Positions 27,706 to 38,116 are shown, counted from the stretch's first letter. The stretch is 64,000 bases of DNA from Acidimicrobiia bacterium (GCA_022827785.1 JAJEIM010000011.1:1-64000), one strand, 5' to 3'. Translations and numbers: made by a program. The notes: generated from the letters alone by a model not told the origin.

Positions 27706-29283
27706 ATGATCCATCCGGTTCCGGTTCGTACCGCTCGCGGTTTCGGGGCGGCGGCGGTTGCCCCGCACGAGCTGTCGACGCTGGCCGCCATCGAAGTCAT
27801 GGAGGGCGGCGGGAACGCGGTCGACGGGGCGATCGCCGCCAACGCAGTACAGGGGACGGTCGCGCCCGAGACCTGCGGGATAGGGGGCGACCTGTTCGCC
27901 CTGGTGCACCGATCCGGAACCGCCTCCCCCGCCTGCCTCAACTCCTCGGGCCGGGCCGGATCGGGCGCCAGCGCATCGGCTCTGCGCGATGCAGGTCATA
28001 CAACCATGCCCATCGGCGGGGCGCCCACGGTCACCGTGCCGGGCTGCGTGGACGGTTGGCACGCCCTCTCGGAACGCTACGGGTTGCTGCCACTGTCCGA
28101 GGTGTTGCGCCCGGCCATCCGGCTGGCCGAGGACGGCTTCCCCGCCTCGCAGGAGCTGTCGAGGGCATGGACGGCCAACGCCGCCCAACTGCTGACGCAG
28201 GCTTCGGCGCCTCCCATGTTCCCGGACGGGCGGCCCCCCGCGGTCGGCCAGCGGATAAGCCGGCCGTTCCTGGCCGGATCCCTGCGGGCCGCAGCGGCCG
28301 GCCGGGACGCTTTCTACCTGGATCGGGTGGGAACAGCCATCCCGGAGGCGACCGGCAACCTCATCACTCGTGAGGACCTGGCCCGTTGCCAAGCCCGCTG
28401 GGTCGAACCCCTGTCCGCCGCGCTGTTCGGCAGGACCGCCTGGACGACTCCGCCCAACAGCCAGGGGTACCTGACTCTGGCCACCCTTTCGATCTTCGAG
28501 CAACTGGACACGACCGGGGACCCGGAACACCCCGACTACTGGCATGCCCTGATCGAGGCATACCGTTCCATGGCCTGGGAACGCGACCACCTTCTCTACG
28601 ATCCGGACACCGGGCCCGACCTTGCCATGCTCGACCCGGAGAAGCTGGCGGAGCGCAGGAACCGGATCGACCCTGCCGCGGCCGGCTCGTGGCGCCGCCC
28701 GGTGCCCGCGGCCGGCGGTACTGCCTACATGTGCGCGGTGGACGGTGACGGGATGGGGGTGTCCCTGATCCAGTCCAACTTCCACGGCATCGGCTCCGGC
28801 CTGTCCGCGGGGCGGACTGGCGTATGGCTGCACAACCGGGGCGCCGGGTTCAACCTCGTTCCCGGCCATCCCAACGAGTGGAGGCCGGGCCGGCGGCCGC
28901 TCCATACGCTGTCGCCCACTATCTGGACTGAAGGGGACCGGCTGGCGCTAGTCCTGGGCACAAGAGGTGGCCACCAGCAGCCCCAACTGCTGGCCCAGAT
29001 GGGGGCGCACCTGCACCATGCAGGGCTCGAACCAGGCATCGCCCAGACTGTTGCCCGCTGGACCATCCAGGACATCAACACCACCGCATCCATGGTCTCG
29101 GTGGAGAGCCGGACCGACTCCCTGATGATCGACGCCCTGCGAACTCGCGGGCACGGGATCAGTGTCGACGGCCCCTGGGAAGCGGACTGGGGACCCATAT
29201 CTGCGATCGCCGTGTCACCGGGAGGCCTGCGGGAGGCGGTGGCCGACCCTCGGGTCGAGACAGCCCTCGCCCTGAGCGGCTGA
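27706..29283 (+). CDS. gamma-glutamyltransferase family protein (Ntn hydrolase)
   Basis: 525 residues. The N-terminal half has LSTLAAIEVMEGGGNAVDGAIAANA and GIGGDLFALV, the C-terminal half begins at GGTAYMCAVDGDGMGVSLIQS, where the Thr of GGT is the expected self-cleavage nucleophile, then NRGAGFNL and the oxyanion/substrate end. Ggt proteins cleave gamma-glutamyl or acyl-amide bonds. There is no signal peptide, unlike periplasmic or secreted Ggt, so a cytosolic amidase/acylase role is as likely as glutathione turnover. Confidence 0.85.
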   Translation: MIHPVPVRTARGFGAAAVAPHELSTLAAIEVMEGGGNAVDGAIAANAVQGTVAPETCGIGGDLFALVHRSGTASPACLNSSGRAGSGASASALRDAGHTTMPIGGAPTVTVPGCVDGWHALSERYGLLPLSEVLRPAIRLAEDGFPASQELSRAWTANAAQLLTQASAPPMFPDGRPPAVGQRISRPFLAGSLRAAAAGRDAFYLDRVGTAIPEATGNLITREDLARCQARWVEPLSAALFGRTAWTTPPNSQGYLTLATLSIFEQLDTTGDPEHPDYWHALIEAYRSMAWERDHLLYDPDTGPDLAMLDPEKLAERRNRIDPAAAGSWRRPVPAAGGTAYMCAVDGDGMGVSLIQSNFHGIGSGLSAGRTGVWLHNRGAGFNLVPGHPNEWRPGRRPLHTLSPTIWTEGDRLALVLGTRGGHQQPQLLAQMGAHLHHAGLEPGIAQTVARWTIQDINTTASMVSVESRTDSLMIDALRTRGHGISVDGPWEADWGPISAIAVSPGGLREAVADPRVETALALSG

Positions 29284-29307
29284 GGCCGCCGAGCGCCTCC
29301 ACAGCTG

Positions 29308-30327
29308 TCAGCCCCGGATCTGGGCCAGGATCGTGTCCCACTCCTCATCGGTGATCGAGGCCAGTATGCCTCCCGCCGAAGAGCAGCCCACCCGGTCCGC
29401 CAACCCCTCGTAACGAGCTCTGATGGCAGACCCGAGCCGGTCGACCGGCGCCTCCACCGCGACCTGGGCGACCACCTCGTCGGGGATCAGATCGGCCATT
29501 TCCTCCCACCGGCCCCTCGTCGCCAGCGCGGCGAGTGCCGCACCGAAGTCCCAGCCATGGGTATCGAGGACCCGGCGGTAGGCGGGCGTGGAGGCGTAGA
29601 AGGCGATCTGCTGCCTGACTCCGCTACGCGCCTCATCCATCTGGCTCTCGTCCCGGCCGGTTACCACCATCACGGGCGTCGCCATCTCCACCCGGTCGAG
29701 CGAACGCTCGGCCGCATCTGCGCCCTTGCGCATGGCCGGGAGGGTGACCTCACGCAGGTACCGGACGGTGTGGAAGGGATGGACGTGGTAGCCGTCGCAA
29801 ATCTCCCCGGCCAGCCGGGACATCCGGGGGCCGACCCCCGCTACATGGACGGGCACCTCCGGATGAGCAATCGGACCCGGATCGAAGAAGGGAGTCATCA
29901 GCGTGAGCGAGTAGTGCTCACCCCTGAAGCGGAGGCGGGTTCCGTTCTGCCAGGCATCCCAGATGGCCCTCAGGGCGCCGATGAACTCGGCCATTCGCTC
30001 CACCGGACGGCCCCAGGGCATCGAGAATCGCCGCTCGATGTGGGGCTTCACCTGCGTTCCCAGGCCCAGCAGGAAGCGGCCTCCGGTGAAGGAAGCCAGA
30101 TCCCAGGCGGTCTGGGCCACCACCATCGGCGACCGCGCGAACGCCACCGCGACCGACGTCCCGACCTCGACATCCGGGGCTGCGGACGCGGCGGCCATCA
30201 CCCGCAGGAACGGGTCATGTGCAGTGTCGGCCGTGAAGACCCCGTCGAAGCCGATGGCCCGGGCCCGCGCCGCCTGCTCCGCGACCGCGCCCAGCGAGCT
30301 GTCCTCCAGGTAGTAGTCGATCTTCAA
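29308..30327 (-). CDS. LLM-class (probably F420-dependent) oxidoreductase
   Basis: 339-residue luciferase-like TIM-barrel protein, of the subgroup beginning MKIDYYLEDSSLGAVAEQAARARAIGFDGVFTADTAHDPFL. Other family parts are VEVGTSVAVAFARSPMVVAQTAWDLA, GRFLLGLGTQVKPHIERRF and VPVHVAGVGPRMSRLAGEICDGY. F420 use is inferred from relatives. Substrate unknown. Its upstream region contains a 35-bp tandem repeat and repeat copy D. Confidence 0.85.
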   Translation of the reverse strand: MKIDYYLEDSSLGAVAEQAARARAIGFDGVFTADTAHDPFLRVMAAASAAPDVEVGTSVAVAFARSPMVVAQTAWDLASFTGGRFLLGLGTQVKPHIERRFSMPWGRPVERMAEFIGALRAIWDAWQNGTRLRFRGEHYSLTLMTPFFDPGPIAHPEVPVHVAGVGPRMSRLAGEICDGYHVHPFHTVRYLREVTLPAMRKGADAAERSLDRVEMATPVMVVTGRDESQMDEARSGVRQQIAFYASTPAYRRVLDTHGWDFGAALAALATRGRWEEMADLIPDEVVAQVAVEAPVDRLGSAIRARYEGLADRVGCSSAGGILASITDEEWDTILAQIRG

Positions 30328-30430
30328 GGCAACTTCCTTCCAGCCCCACCGGTTCCTCCGGCGAGGCTACAGCAGGAATCCTGCCGATCCTCTGGCACCA
30401 CGAATCGTTGGAAGAACACCCGTGGATCAG

Positions 30431-30555
30431 GACGTCGCTGATGGTGCGAGGAACCTGAGGAACAGAGCGTCATCAGCGGTGCGGAGAGCCTGAGGAACAG
30501 AACACCACCAGCGGTGCCCAGAACCTGAGGAACAGGGCGTCATGGGCGGTGTTCT
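30431..30555. repeat. 35-bp tandem repeat, about 3.5 units
   Basis: The marker CCTGAGGAACAG recurs at 30454, 30489 and 30524, exactly 35 bp apart, with GTCATCAGCGGTGC-like sequence between. The last unit is truncated at GTCATGGGCGGTG. Units differ at several positions, so the array is not new. Confidence 0.85.
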
Positions 30556-30564
30556 CATCCCCAA

Positions 30565-30810
30565 GAATCGAAAGTCGCGAAAATCGCGCCGGAACGGCGC
30601 TCCGCACTGGGCCCTCCACCGCCACCACCTGTCCCTTGGCTTGGGGCGTGTTCGGCCATGCCCGGGTTGGGGTCGGGTCACGGCGGGGTCGCCCCTTTGG
30701 AGCCTGTGAATGTTCCCTGCGGGCCGGGCCGCTCCGATCGGTGAGACGCTTGCGTCCGGTGTAGGTGCTTGGCGACAGGCAACGCATAGACGGGGTGTGA
30801 CACTTTTCGT
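30565..30810 (+). repeat. dispersed intergenic repeat, copy D
   Basis: Starts CGAAAGTCGCGAAAATCGCG, has GGGCCCTCCACCGCCACCACC-like core, GGGGCGTGTTCGGCCATGCC (shared with C), GTAGGTGCTTGGCGACAGG (shared with B) and ends CGGGGTGTGACACTTTTCG. Its two ends are weakly inverted: CGAAAGT at the start and the complement CGAAAAGTGTC at the end. Confidence 0.8.
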
Positions 30811-31060
30811 TCCATGCGCTTCGATCCATCGGCTGCCGGTCATAGTTCTCGGGTGACGTGGAGGTCTGCGGCAGGGGTGGACGGATACTCGCGGGATGGG
30901 GCATCGGTGTCTAGCGGAGATCCTCACAGAATCTTTACGAATCTGCGACCGGTGTATCCAGGTGTTCGGAGGTCTAGTACCATCGGGGACGTAACGTCCT
31001 TGCCACCGGAGGTGGCTCCGGGGCCGGCGGATCACAACCGAGAAGAGACTGGCATTACCA

Positions 31061-31366
31061 ATGAAGAGGTTGCTGAAACTGTTCGCATTCATCGGAGGAG
31101 TCGGCGCCGTGGGCTGGTTACTCCAGAACCGGATCGTGACCGTGACCATGAACCGCGAACCGAAAGAGCCCGAACTGGCCCCCGAGCCTCATGCTGCCAA
31201 TCCGGATTCTCCGAGAACCCAATTCACAGCGGAGGCGCGGGTAAGTCTCGGCCGTGACAGCGCGACGCCCGAGCCTGAGTCCGCGATCGCCGCTCCGGCC
31301 GAGGAACCGGTTACCGCAACCCCTCCCGAGGACCCGGAAGAAGACCAGGTCGTCGCTGACGCCTAG
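31061..31366 (+). CDS. small single-pass membrane protein, unknown
   Basis: 101 residues. One N-terminal hydrophobic helix (LLKLFAFIGGVGAVGWLL) followed by a short basic region and an acidic, Pro/Glu/Ala-rich, probably disordered tail (PEDPEEDQVV near the end). No family recognised. GAGAAGAG about 14 nt upstream is a weak ribosome site. The helix plus low-complexity tail supports a real gene, but this could still be a chance frame. Confidence 0.5.
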   Translation: MKRLLKLFAFIGGVGAVGWLLQNRIVTVTMNREPKEPELAPEPHAANPDSPRTQFTAEARVSLGRDSATPEPESAIAAPAEEPVTATPPEDPEEDQVVADA

Positions 31367-31529
31367 GGCGTCTTGCGGGCGGAGCCCTATCCGACAGACG
31401 GCCTCTGAAATCAGGACTGACCGCGGGAACACCTGTGAGGTTTGGTGGCCATTCGCGTCCCGGCCTGCTGGCGAGCCCGGCCCGGGTCGGTAATGCTCCG
31501 CTCTGGTCGATCTCGAGCGGGAGGGCCGG
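31367..31529. other. short intergenic region, nothing recognised
   Basis: 163 bp between the small membrane-protein gene and the TPP-enzyme pseudogene. I see no gene or clear hairpin. Confidence 0.4.
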
Positions 31530-32681
31530 ATGAGCGGATCGAGCCTTACAGTCGCTGAAGCCCTTCTGCTCCGGCTCGGAAGGGCCGGCGTGCCCTATCT
31601 GTTCGCCAATGCGGGAACCGATGCCGCACCGCTGATCGAAGCCCTACGCCCACTTCGATGCGGAAGGCATCGTGCCTGTGCCGCAACCCGTCACGGTTGC
31701 CCACGAGATGGCGGCGGTAAGCATGGCGCACGGTCACGCGATGGCGACCGGTATGCCGTCTGCGGTCTTCCTCCATGTGAGTGTCGGAACGGCAAACGCC
31801 TCCTCGGGGATCATGAACGCATCCCGGCAGCGGGTTCCGATGCTGGTGATGGCGGGCAGAACACCGGTTCTCGCCGATGGGAGCCCAGGATCGCGCGACA
31901 TGTACATCCATTGGGCCTAGGAGAGATTCGACCAGGCGTCCATGGTGCGTGAGTACACGCGCTGGGACTACGAGTTGCGCTACCCGCGCCAGGTGAACGA
32001 AGCGGTCGACCGGGCGCTCGCAGTGGCCACCTCCGAGCCGGCCGGTCCGGTCTACCTGTCCCTGCCGGGAGCTACTCGCCGCACCTGCGGCGCCCGAGGC
32101 TGATTCTCGGCCAGCGCGCTCCGGCCCGGCCCATCGACCCGGCCTTCCTCTCCCGCCCCATCGGAGACGCACTTGCGCCGGATGGAATCGTCATCAACGA
32201 GTACGACGACCTTTCGGACCAGCTCGAGCTCGATCGCCCGGGCAGCTACTACGCTCCGTCAGCGGTCTCGGGACTGGGCTGGGGCTTCGGTGCCGCGCAG
32301 GGAGTCAAGCTCGGGGAGCCGGACCGCACCGTCGTATGCACACTGGGCGACGGCGCCTACATCTTCAGCAACCCTCTGGCCTGCCATCTTGCGGCCGAGC
32401 AACTCGGACTCGCCCTCCTGGTGATCGTGTTCAACGACAGCAGCTGGAAGGCTGTACGCACCGCGGTCCGGAGGATCGCACCGGACGGCTGGGCCGAGAC
32501 TTCCGGTAACTACCCGCTCACCGATCTCAGCCCGTCACCCGCCTTCGCATAGGTGGCCTCCGCATGCGGCGCCAATGCCGAGGAGGTGGACGATCCCGCC
32601 GAGCTCCAAGACGCCCTGGAACGTGCCCTGCGACAAGTGAGGGGAGGCAGGCAGGCCCTGCTAGACGTGCGTACCACCTGA
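31530..32681 (+). pseudogene. thiamine-diphosphate enzyme (acetolactate synthase-like), decayed
   Basis: The remains are clear but broken. The frame starts SLTVAEALLLRLGRAGVPYLFANAGTDA and shifts near 31650 to FDAEGIVPVPQPVTVAHEMAAV. It meets TAG at 31918-31920 (probably a Gln codon before ERFDQA), shifts again near 32075-32150, and resumes as LAPDGIVINEYDDL with the TPP-binding LGDGAYIFSN and IVFNDSSWKAV. A further TAG lies at 32550-32552 before VASACGANAEEV. About 384 codons remain against roughly 550 in intact relatives. The middle domain between the PYR and PP domains is missing, so a deletion occurred too. Confidence 0.85.
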
Positions 32682-32720
32682 CCGAGGATTATCCATCGGA
32701 TCCGGCCGGAAGCCGCTCCA

Positions 32721-33707
32721 TCAGTTGACGGCGCCGAAGCCGCCTCCTGTGTGCCAGAAGACGATGTGGTCGTCGGAATCGAAACGGCCCTTGCGGATCT
32801 CGTTCTTCAACCCGTACATCGCCTTGCCGGTGTAGGTGACGTCGAAGAGCAGGCCGGTCAGCCGGGTGGCCTCCACCATGGTCTCGACCAGCTCGTCGGT
32901 CGACTTTCCGTAGCCGCCGCAGAGGTAGTCATCCACGTACTGGAGATCGGGCTGCGGCATTTCGCCCCCGAAGGTCTCCACCCCGGCCCTCCAGATCCGG
33001 TCGACCCGGTCGATCAGGTTCTGGGCCGGCTCCGAGATACACAGGGCCACGACCGGATTCGAGAAACCGGTGCGGTCGGCGCCCCAGCCGAAGCCGGACG
33101 TGGTACCGCCCGACGATCCCGTATGGCACACGGCCGCCACGTCCGCGCCGATCACCTCCGGGGCCTGTTCCATGAACTCCCGGAAGCCCAGCGACATACC
33201 CCACATCCCCAGCTTGTCCGATGCGCCCTGGGGTATCACCCACGACTTGTGGCCCTGTCCGGCCAGCTCGGCCGCGTCCGCAGCCATGATCTCGTCCCGG
33301 TCGGGCCACTGCGCCTCGGAGATGTAGCTGATCTCGGCGCCAGCCAGGGTGTCGATCCTCAGGTTGGCCACCGAAGCGTCCGGTTCGTTCCCGTCGGGGG
33401 TGCGGAGCACCAGCTTCACATCGAGCCCCAACCGGGCGCCGGCCAGGGCGGTGGCCCGGCAATGGTTGGACTGGTAGGCGCCGCAGGTGATCACCGTGTC
33501 ACAACCGGACTCGATCGCTCCGGCGAGGTGAAACTCCAGCTTGCGCACCTTGTTGCCCGAGAGGCCGAAGCCGGTCAGGTCGTCGCGCTTGACCCAGATA
33601 TGGGGGCCTCCCCAGCTGTCCCGGAGGCGCGGGAAGTACTGGAGGGGGGTGGGCTTGAAGGCGAGTTCTACCTGTGGCAGTGGTTGGGTCGAGATGGTGT
33701 TTGTCAT
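32721..33707 (-). CDS. ACC deaminase / D-cysteine desulfhydrase family PLP enzyme
   Basis: Fold-II PLP enzyme, 328 residues. IWVKRDDLTGFGLSGNKVRKLEFHL contains the PLP lysine in SGNKVRK. TCGAYQSNHCRATALAGARLG and the phosphate-binding HTGSSGGTTSGFGWG complete the cofactor site, and VFWHTGGGFGAVN is the terminal strand. Members deaminate 1-aminocyclopropane-1-carboxylate or release H2S from D-cysteine; the two are hard to separate by eye. The ATG at 33707 opens the conserved part; a GTG-type start at 33737 adds ten residues. Confidence 0.85.
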   Translation of the reverse strand: MTNTISTQPLPQVELAFKPTPLQYFPRLRDSWGGPHIWVKRDDLTGFGLSGNKVRKLEFHLAGAIESGCDTVITCGAYQSNHCRATALAGARLGLDVKLVLRTPDGNEPDASVANLRIDTLAGAEISYISEAQWPDRDEIMAADAAELAGQGHKSWVIPQGASDKLGMWGMSLGFREFMEQAPEVIGADVAAVCHTGSSGGTTSGFGWGADRTGFSNPVVALCISEPAQNLIDRVDRIWRAGVETFGGEMPQPDLQYVDDYLCGGYGKSTDELVETMVEATRLTGLLFDVTYTGKAMYGLKNEIRKGRFDSDDHIVFWHTGGGFGAVN

Positions 33708-33801
33708 GGCCGCGATGATACCTGCCGCGCCTCGCAAGAACCCGCTTTTGGCCGGCTCCGGAAGGGCCGAACCACCACTACTCGCCCCGCCGGACGCGGA
33801 G

Positions 33802-33827
33802 CGGCCCGCCTCGGAGGAGGCGGGCCG
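33802..33827 (-). terminator. groEL intrinsic terminator
   Basis: A perfect 11-bp stem, CGGCCCGCCTC/GAGGCGGGCCG, with loop GGAG, 30 bp after the groEL stop. No T-run follows. Confidence 0.75.
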
Positions 33828-33857
33828 TCCGTAGTCCTGTGTGCGAGTCGGAGTGGG

Positions 33858-35525
<1,668 letters not shown>

Positions 35526-35531
35526 CTACCG

Positions 35532-35822
35532 TCAGCCGACGATGGCCAGCAGGTCGCGGGACGCGAGAATCAGGTACTCCTCGCCTTCGTACTTCAGTTC
35601 GGTTCCGGCGTACTTCGAGTAGACGACCGTGTCGCCCGGGGCAACATCCACCGGGATGCGATCGCCGTCATCGTTGAGATCGCCGGGTCCGACGGCCAGG
35701 ATGGTGCCGGTCTGCGGCTTTTCCTTGGCCGTGTCAGGGATTACCAGTCCCGACGCCGTGCGCTGCTCGTCCTCATCATTGGGCTGGACGATCACGCGGT
35801 CGCCGAGTGGCTTCAGATTCAT
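35532..35822 (-). CDS. groES: 10 kDa chaperonin GroES
   Basis: Lid of the GroEL chamber, 96 residues. [19 protein letters not shown], the mobile loop [20 protein letters not shown] and [20 protein letters not shown] are all present. AGGAGG lies just upstream of the ATG. First gene of the groESL operon. Confidence 0.98.
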   Translation of the reverse strand: MNLKPLGDRVIVQPNDEDEQRTASGLVIPDTAKEKPQTGTILAVGPGDLNDDGDRIPVDVAPGDTVVYSKYAGTELKYEGEEYLILASRDLLAIVG

Positions 35823-35894
35823 CCGAAGTCCTCCTTGAATAAGGTGGCGTTACGTGCGAGATGCCAACCGGCCGGCCGGGAAACGGCGAACCTG

Positions 35895-35921
35895 TTGGCA
35901 ATCTCTTCTTACGAGTGCCAG
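35895..35921 (-). promoter_or_regulatory. CIRCE-like HrcA operator
   Basis: TTGGCAATC-(9 nt)-GAGTGCCAG, seven of nine arm positions paired, matching the classic TTAGCACTC-N9-GAGTGCTAA layout with substitutions. It lies 73 bp before the groES start, where HrcA would repress the heat-shock operon. Confidence 0.7.
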
Positions 35922-36028
35922 AGGTTAGCAGCCTCTACGGCGGATTGCTAACCGGGGCGGCGCCGGTCTGCCAACGCGGCGCAGGTGAGTGAGTGGCGGG
36001 CGCGACCCTACCGGCTCACAGCCACATG

Positions 36029-36087
36029 GAGGAATCGACCCCGGCCTGCCACTCGGCGGCTCGCCCCGCTCCAGCCGGAACGCCGCC
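36029..36087 (-). repeat. duplicated fragment of the tsaD 3' end
   Basis: GAGGAATCGACCCCGGCC and the following sequence match 37125-37184 at about 52 of 60 positions with one gap, in the same orientation. Read on the minus strand it still spells AAFRLERGE in one frame and EWQAGVDSSMWL in another, compared with AAFRLERGERTEWRAGVDSS in tsaD. It is a frameshifted relic, not a gene. Confidence 0.85.
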
Positions 36088-36129
36088 AATTGATCGCCGA
36101 GCCGGCGGCACGATACACCATGGATGTAG

Positions 36130-36276
36130 AGTCGTACAAGCGAGCGGAACCTCTTGGGAACGGCGGTCACCTCCGGCCACGTGGCCGCGGTGGTTGCCGG
36201 ACTGGTCGGTGAGAGGTTCGCGGTGGCCACCCCAGCGCAGATTCCCGTCGACGGCGGAAACGAAAGGGTCGTTTGA
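36130..36276 (+). pseudogene. 3' remnant of a short-chain dehydrogenase gene
   Basis: Forty-eight open codons after a TAG read ERNLLGTAVTSGHVAAVV, AGLVGERFAVATPAQ and IPVDGGNERVV before the stop at 36274. This is the typical C-terminus of SDR enzymes, including the SDR half of rhamnulose-phosphate aldolase/dehydrogenase fusions (LLG...VT...VDGG). No N-terminal Rossmann part or start codon is present, so only the tail was carried or kept. Confidence 0.6.
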
Positions 36277-36279
36277 CAC

Positions 36280-37008
36280 ATGTTCCTCCCCTTGCTTTGC
36301 GTTGATTCCGATGACGTGCCGGAGCGGATGCTGGTGGTCGGCGATCCCGACCGCGCCCTGCGGGCGGCCTCGCGGCTCGAGGGCGCCGCCGAAATAGGCC
36401 GCTTCCGGGAATACGTCACCCTGGTGGGCCACCACCGGGGAACCCGGGTGGGAGTGTCCTCTCACGGGGTGGGGGCGGCGGGTGCCGCGGTGTGCTTCGA
36501 GGAGTTGTTTCTGTCCGGCGCGCAGCGTGTGATCCGGGCGGGGACCTGCGGAGGCATGCAGGACGACGTCATGGACGGCCACCTGGTGATCGCAACCGGG
36601 GCGGTGCGCAACGAGGGCTACACCCCCCAGATAGTGCCCGACGGCTATCCCGCCCTGGCTTCGGTCGAGGTGGTGATGGCGCTGCGGCGCGCTGCCGAGG
36701 GCGCCGAGAACATCCACGAGGGAGTGACGCTGACCAATGCCGCATTCTTCCTCCACGACATTCTGGGCTCGCCGGTGCCCATGTGGCAGAAGACCGGAGT
36801 GAAGGCGGTGGAGATGGAGTGCGCGGCGCTGTTCGTGCTGGCCGGACTGGCGGGGAGACAGGCGGGCGCCATCCTGGCGGTGGACGGCAGCCCGCTGGCG
36901 GAGACGAACGAGGACATGGACTACTACGACCCCCACCGAGACGTCGTCAGGGACGCGGTGGGTCGGATGATCGACATAGCCTGGGACGCTTTGGTCGACG
37001 ATCGGTAG
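36280..37008 (+). CDS. nucleoside phosphorylase (uridine/purine type)
   Basis: 242 residues of the PNP/UDP phosphorylase family. Phosphate-binding MLVVGDPDRALRAA, SSHGVGAAGAAVCFEEL, IRAGTCGGMQDDV and the nucleoside-site VKAVEMECAALFVLAGLAG are intact. It would split nucleosides with phosphate to a base and (deoxy)ribose 1-phosphate; base preference is not predictable. The gene and the SDR scar lie between two copies of the tsaD 3' end. Start ATG 36280, ribosome site weak. Confidence 0.87.
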   Translation: MFLPLLCVDSDDVPERMLVVGDPDRALRAASRLEGAAEIGRFREYVTLVGHHRGTRVGVSSHGVGAAGAAVCFEELFLSGAQRVIRAGTCGGMQDDVMDGHLVIATGAVRNEGYTPQIVPDGYPALASVEVVMALRRAAEGAENIHEGVTLTNAAFFLHDILGSPVPMWQKTGVKAVEMECAALFVLAGLAGRQAGAILAVDGSPLAETNEDMDYYDPHRDVVRDAVGRMIDIAWDALVDDR

Positions 37009-37111
37009 CCGAACCGCGCCCCCTTCCGCTCACTCCCCACCACCCTCATCCAGATCCATGATCCGCCGCCTTCCTCGATGCCCTGCGTATGGCATCGAGC
37101 CTCCTACCGAG

Positions 37112-38116
37112 TCAGAGCTTCATCGAGGAATCGACCCCGGCCCGCCACTCGGTTCGCTCGCCGCGCTCCAGCCGGAAGGCCGCCGCCGCGCCGATCATGG
37201 CGCCGTTGTCGGTGCACATGATGGGCCTGGGCAGGAACAGTCCCACGCCCCTGCGGTCGGCCTCCTCTCCGAGCCGGTCCCGGAGGCGCCGGTTGGCGAC
37301 CACGCCGCCCCCGCCGCCGACGATCTCGACACCGTGATCCTCGACCGCGTTCATCGTCTTCTGCACCAGCACATCGACGATCGCCTCCTGGATCGATGCG
37401 GCGGCGTCCTCCCTGGAGGGTAGGGTCCCGGACGCCCTCGCCTTCTCCAGGGTCGTTACCACGGACGTCTTGAGGCCCGAGAAGGAGAAGTCGTAGCGGC
37501 GGTCGGCCAGCGCCCTGGGGAACCTGATCCGGTCGGGGTCTCCAGTCTCGGAGAGGGCGTCGATCGCCGGCCCGCCCGGAAAGCCCAGCCCCATGAAGCG
37601 GGCCAGCTTGTCGAACGCCTCGCCGGCAGCGTCGTCGATGGTCTGGCCGAGGACACGGTAGTCCCCCCATCCGTTGATGAGGACCACCTGGCTGTGGCCG
37701 CCCGATGCCAGCAGGACCACGCCCGGAGGCCGGAACTCGTCGAAGTCCAGGCGGGGCGCGAACAGGTGGCCCTCCATGTGGTCAACCCCGAGGAACGGAA
37801 GACCGCGGCTCCACGCCATGGCCTTGGCGAATGAGAAGCCCACCAGGAGCGAGCCGACCAGGCCCGGGCCTTGAGTGGCGGCGATACCGTCCAGCGAGTC
37901 GGGGTGGACCCCGGCTTCCCGCAGCGCACGGTGGGTGAGGGAGCGGATTGCCTCGACGTGGGCGCGGGCGGCCACCTCGGGGACCACTCCCCCGAACCGG
38001 GCGTGCATGTCCACCTGCGACGAGAGCACGTTGGACAGCACCCGCCGACCCTCGGTGACCGCGACCGCCGTCTCGTCGCACGAGGTCTCGAACGCCAGCA
38101 CCAGGGGACCGCTCAA
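37112..38116 (-). CDS. tsaD: tRNA t6A modification protein TsaD
   Basis: Transfers the threonylcarbamoyl group to A37 of tRNAs reading ANN codons. 334 residues, ASKHA fold. Metal site GVDHMEGHLFAP (His pair), substrate loops ETSCDETAVAV, LLASGGHSQVV, GEAFDKLARFMGLGFPGGPAI and the late CTDNGAMIGAAAAF are conserved. The start is TTG at 38116, overlapping the rimI stop (TTGA). Last gene of udg-tsaE-tsaB-rimI-tsaD. Confidence 0.96.
   Translation of the reverse strand: MSGPLVLAFETSCDETAVAVTEGRRVLSNVLSSQVDMHARFGGVVPEVAARAHVEAIRSLTHRALREAGVHPDSLDGIAATQGPGLVGSLLVGFSFAKAMAWSRGLPFLGVDHMEGHLFAPRLDFDEFRPPGVVLLASGGHSQVVLINGWGDYRVLGQTIDDAAGEAFDKLARFMGLGFPGGPAIDALSETGDPDRIRFPRALADRRYDFSFSGLKTSVVTTLEKARASGTLPSREDAAASIQEAIVDVLVQKTMNAVEDHGVEIVGGGGGVVANRRLRDRLGEEADRRGVGLFLPRPIMCTDNGAMIGAAAAFRLERGERTEWRAGVDSSMKL
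37125..37184 (-). repeat. tsaD 3' end, parent copy of the duplication
   Basis: Parent segment inside tsaD, about 1.1 kb from its relic at 36029-36087 and in the same orientation. The two bracket the nucleoside phosphorylase gene and the SDR scar. Confidence 0.8.

Larger units (their letters stand above)
30328..31060. other. long intergenic region with two repeat types
   Basis: 733 bp between the divergent LLM gene and a small membrane-protein gene. It holds 35-bp tandem repeats (30431-30555), repeat copy D (30565-30810), and just before the small gene a hairpin-forming CCGGAG-GTGG-CTCCGG near 31011-31026. No protein-coding sequence was recognised. The open frames here have no family features. 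Confidence 0.6.
35922..36279. other. scar region with gene fragments
   Basis: 358 bp between groESL and the nucleoside phosphorylase gene. It contains a duplicated piece of the tsaD 3' end (36029-36087) and the tail of a short-chain dehydrogenase gene (36130-36276). No intact gene was found. Confidence 0.65.

Noticed and set aside
30990-31058. Possible riboswitch before the small membrane protein
   Set aside because: Short hairpins are present, but no conserved core of a cobalamin, c-di-AMP or other class could be matched by eye.
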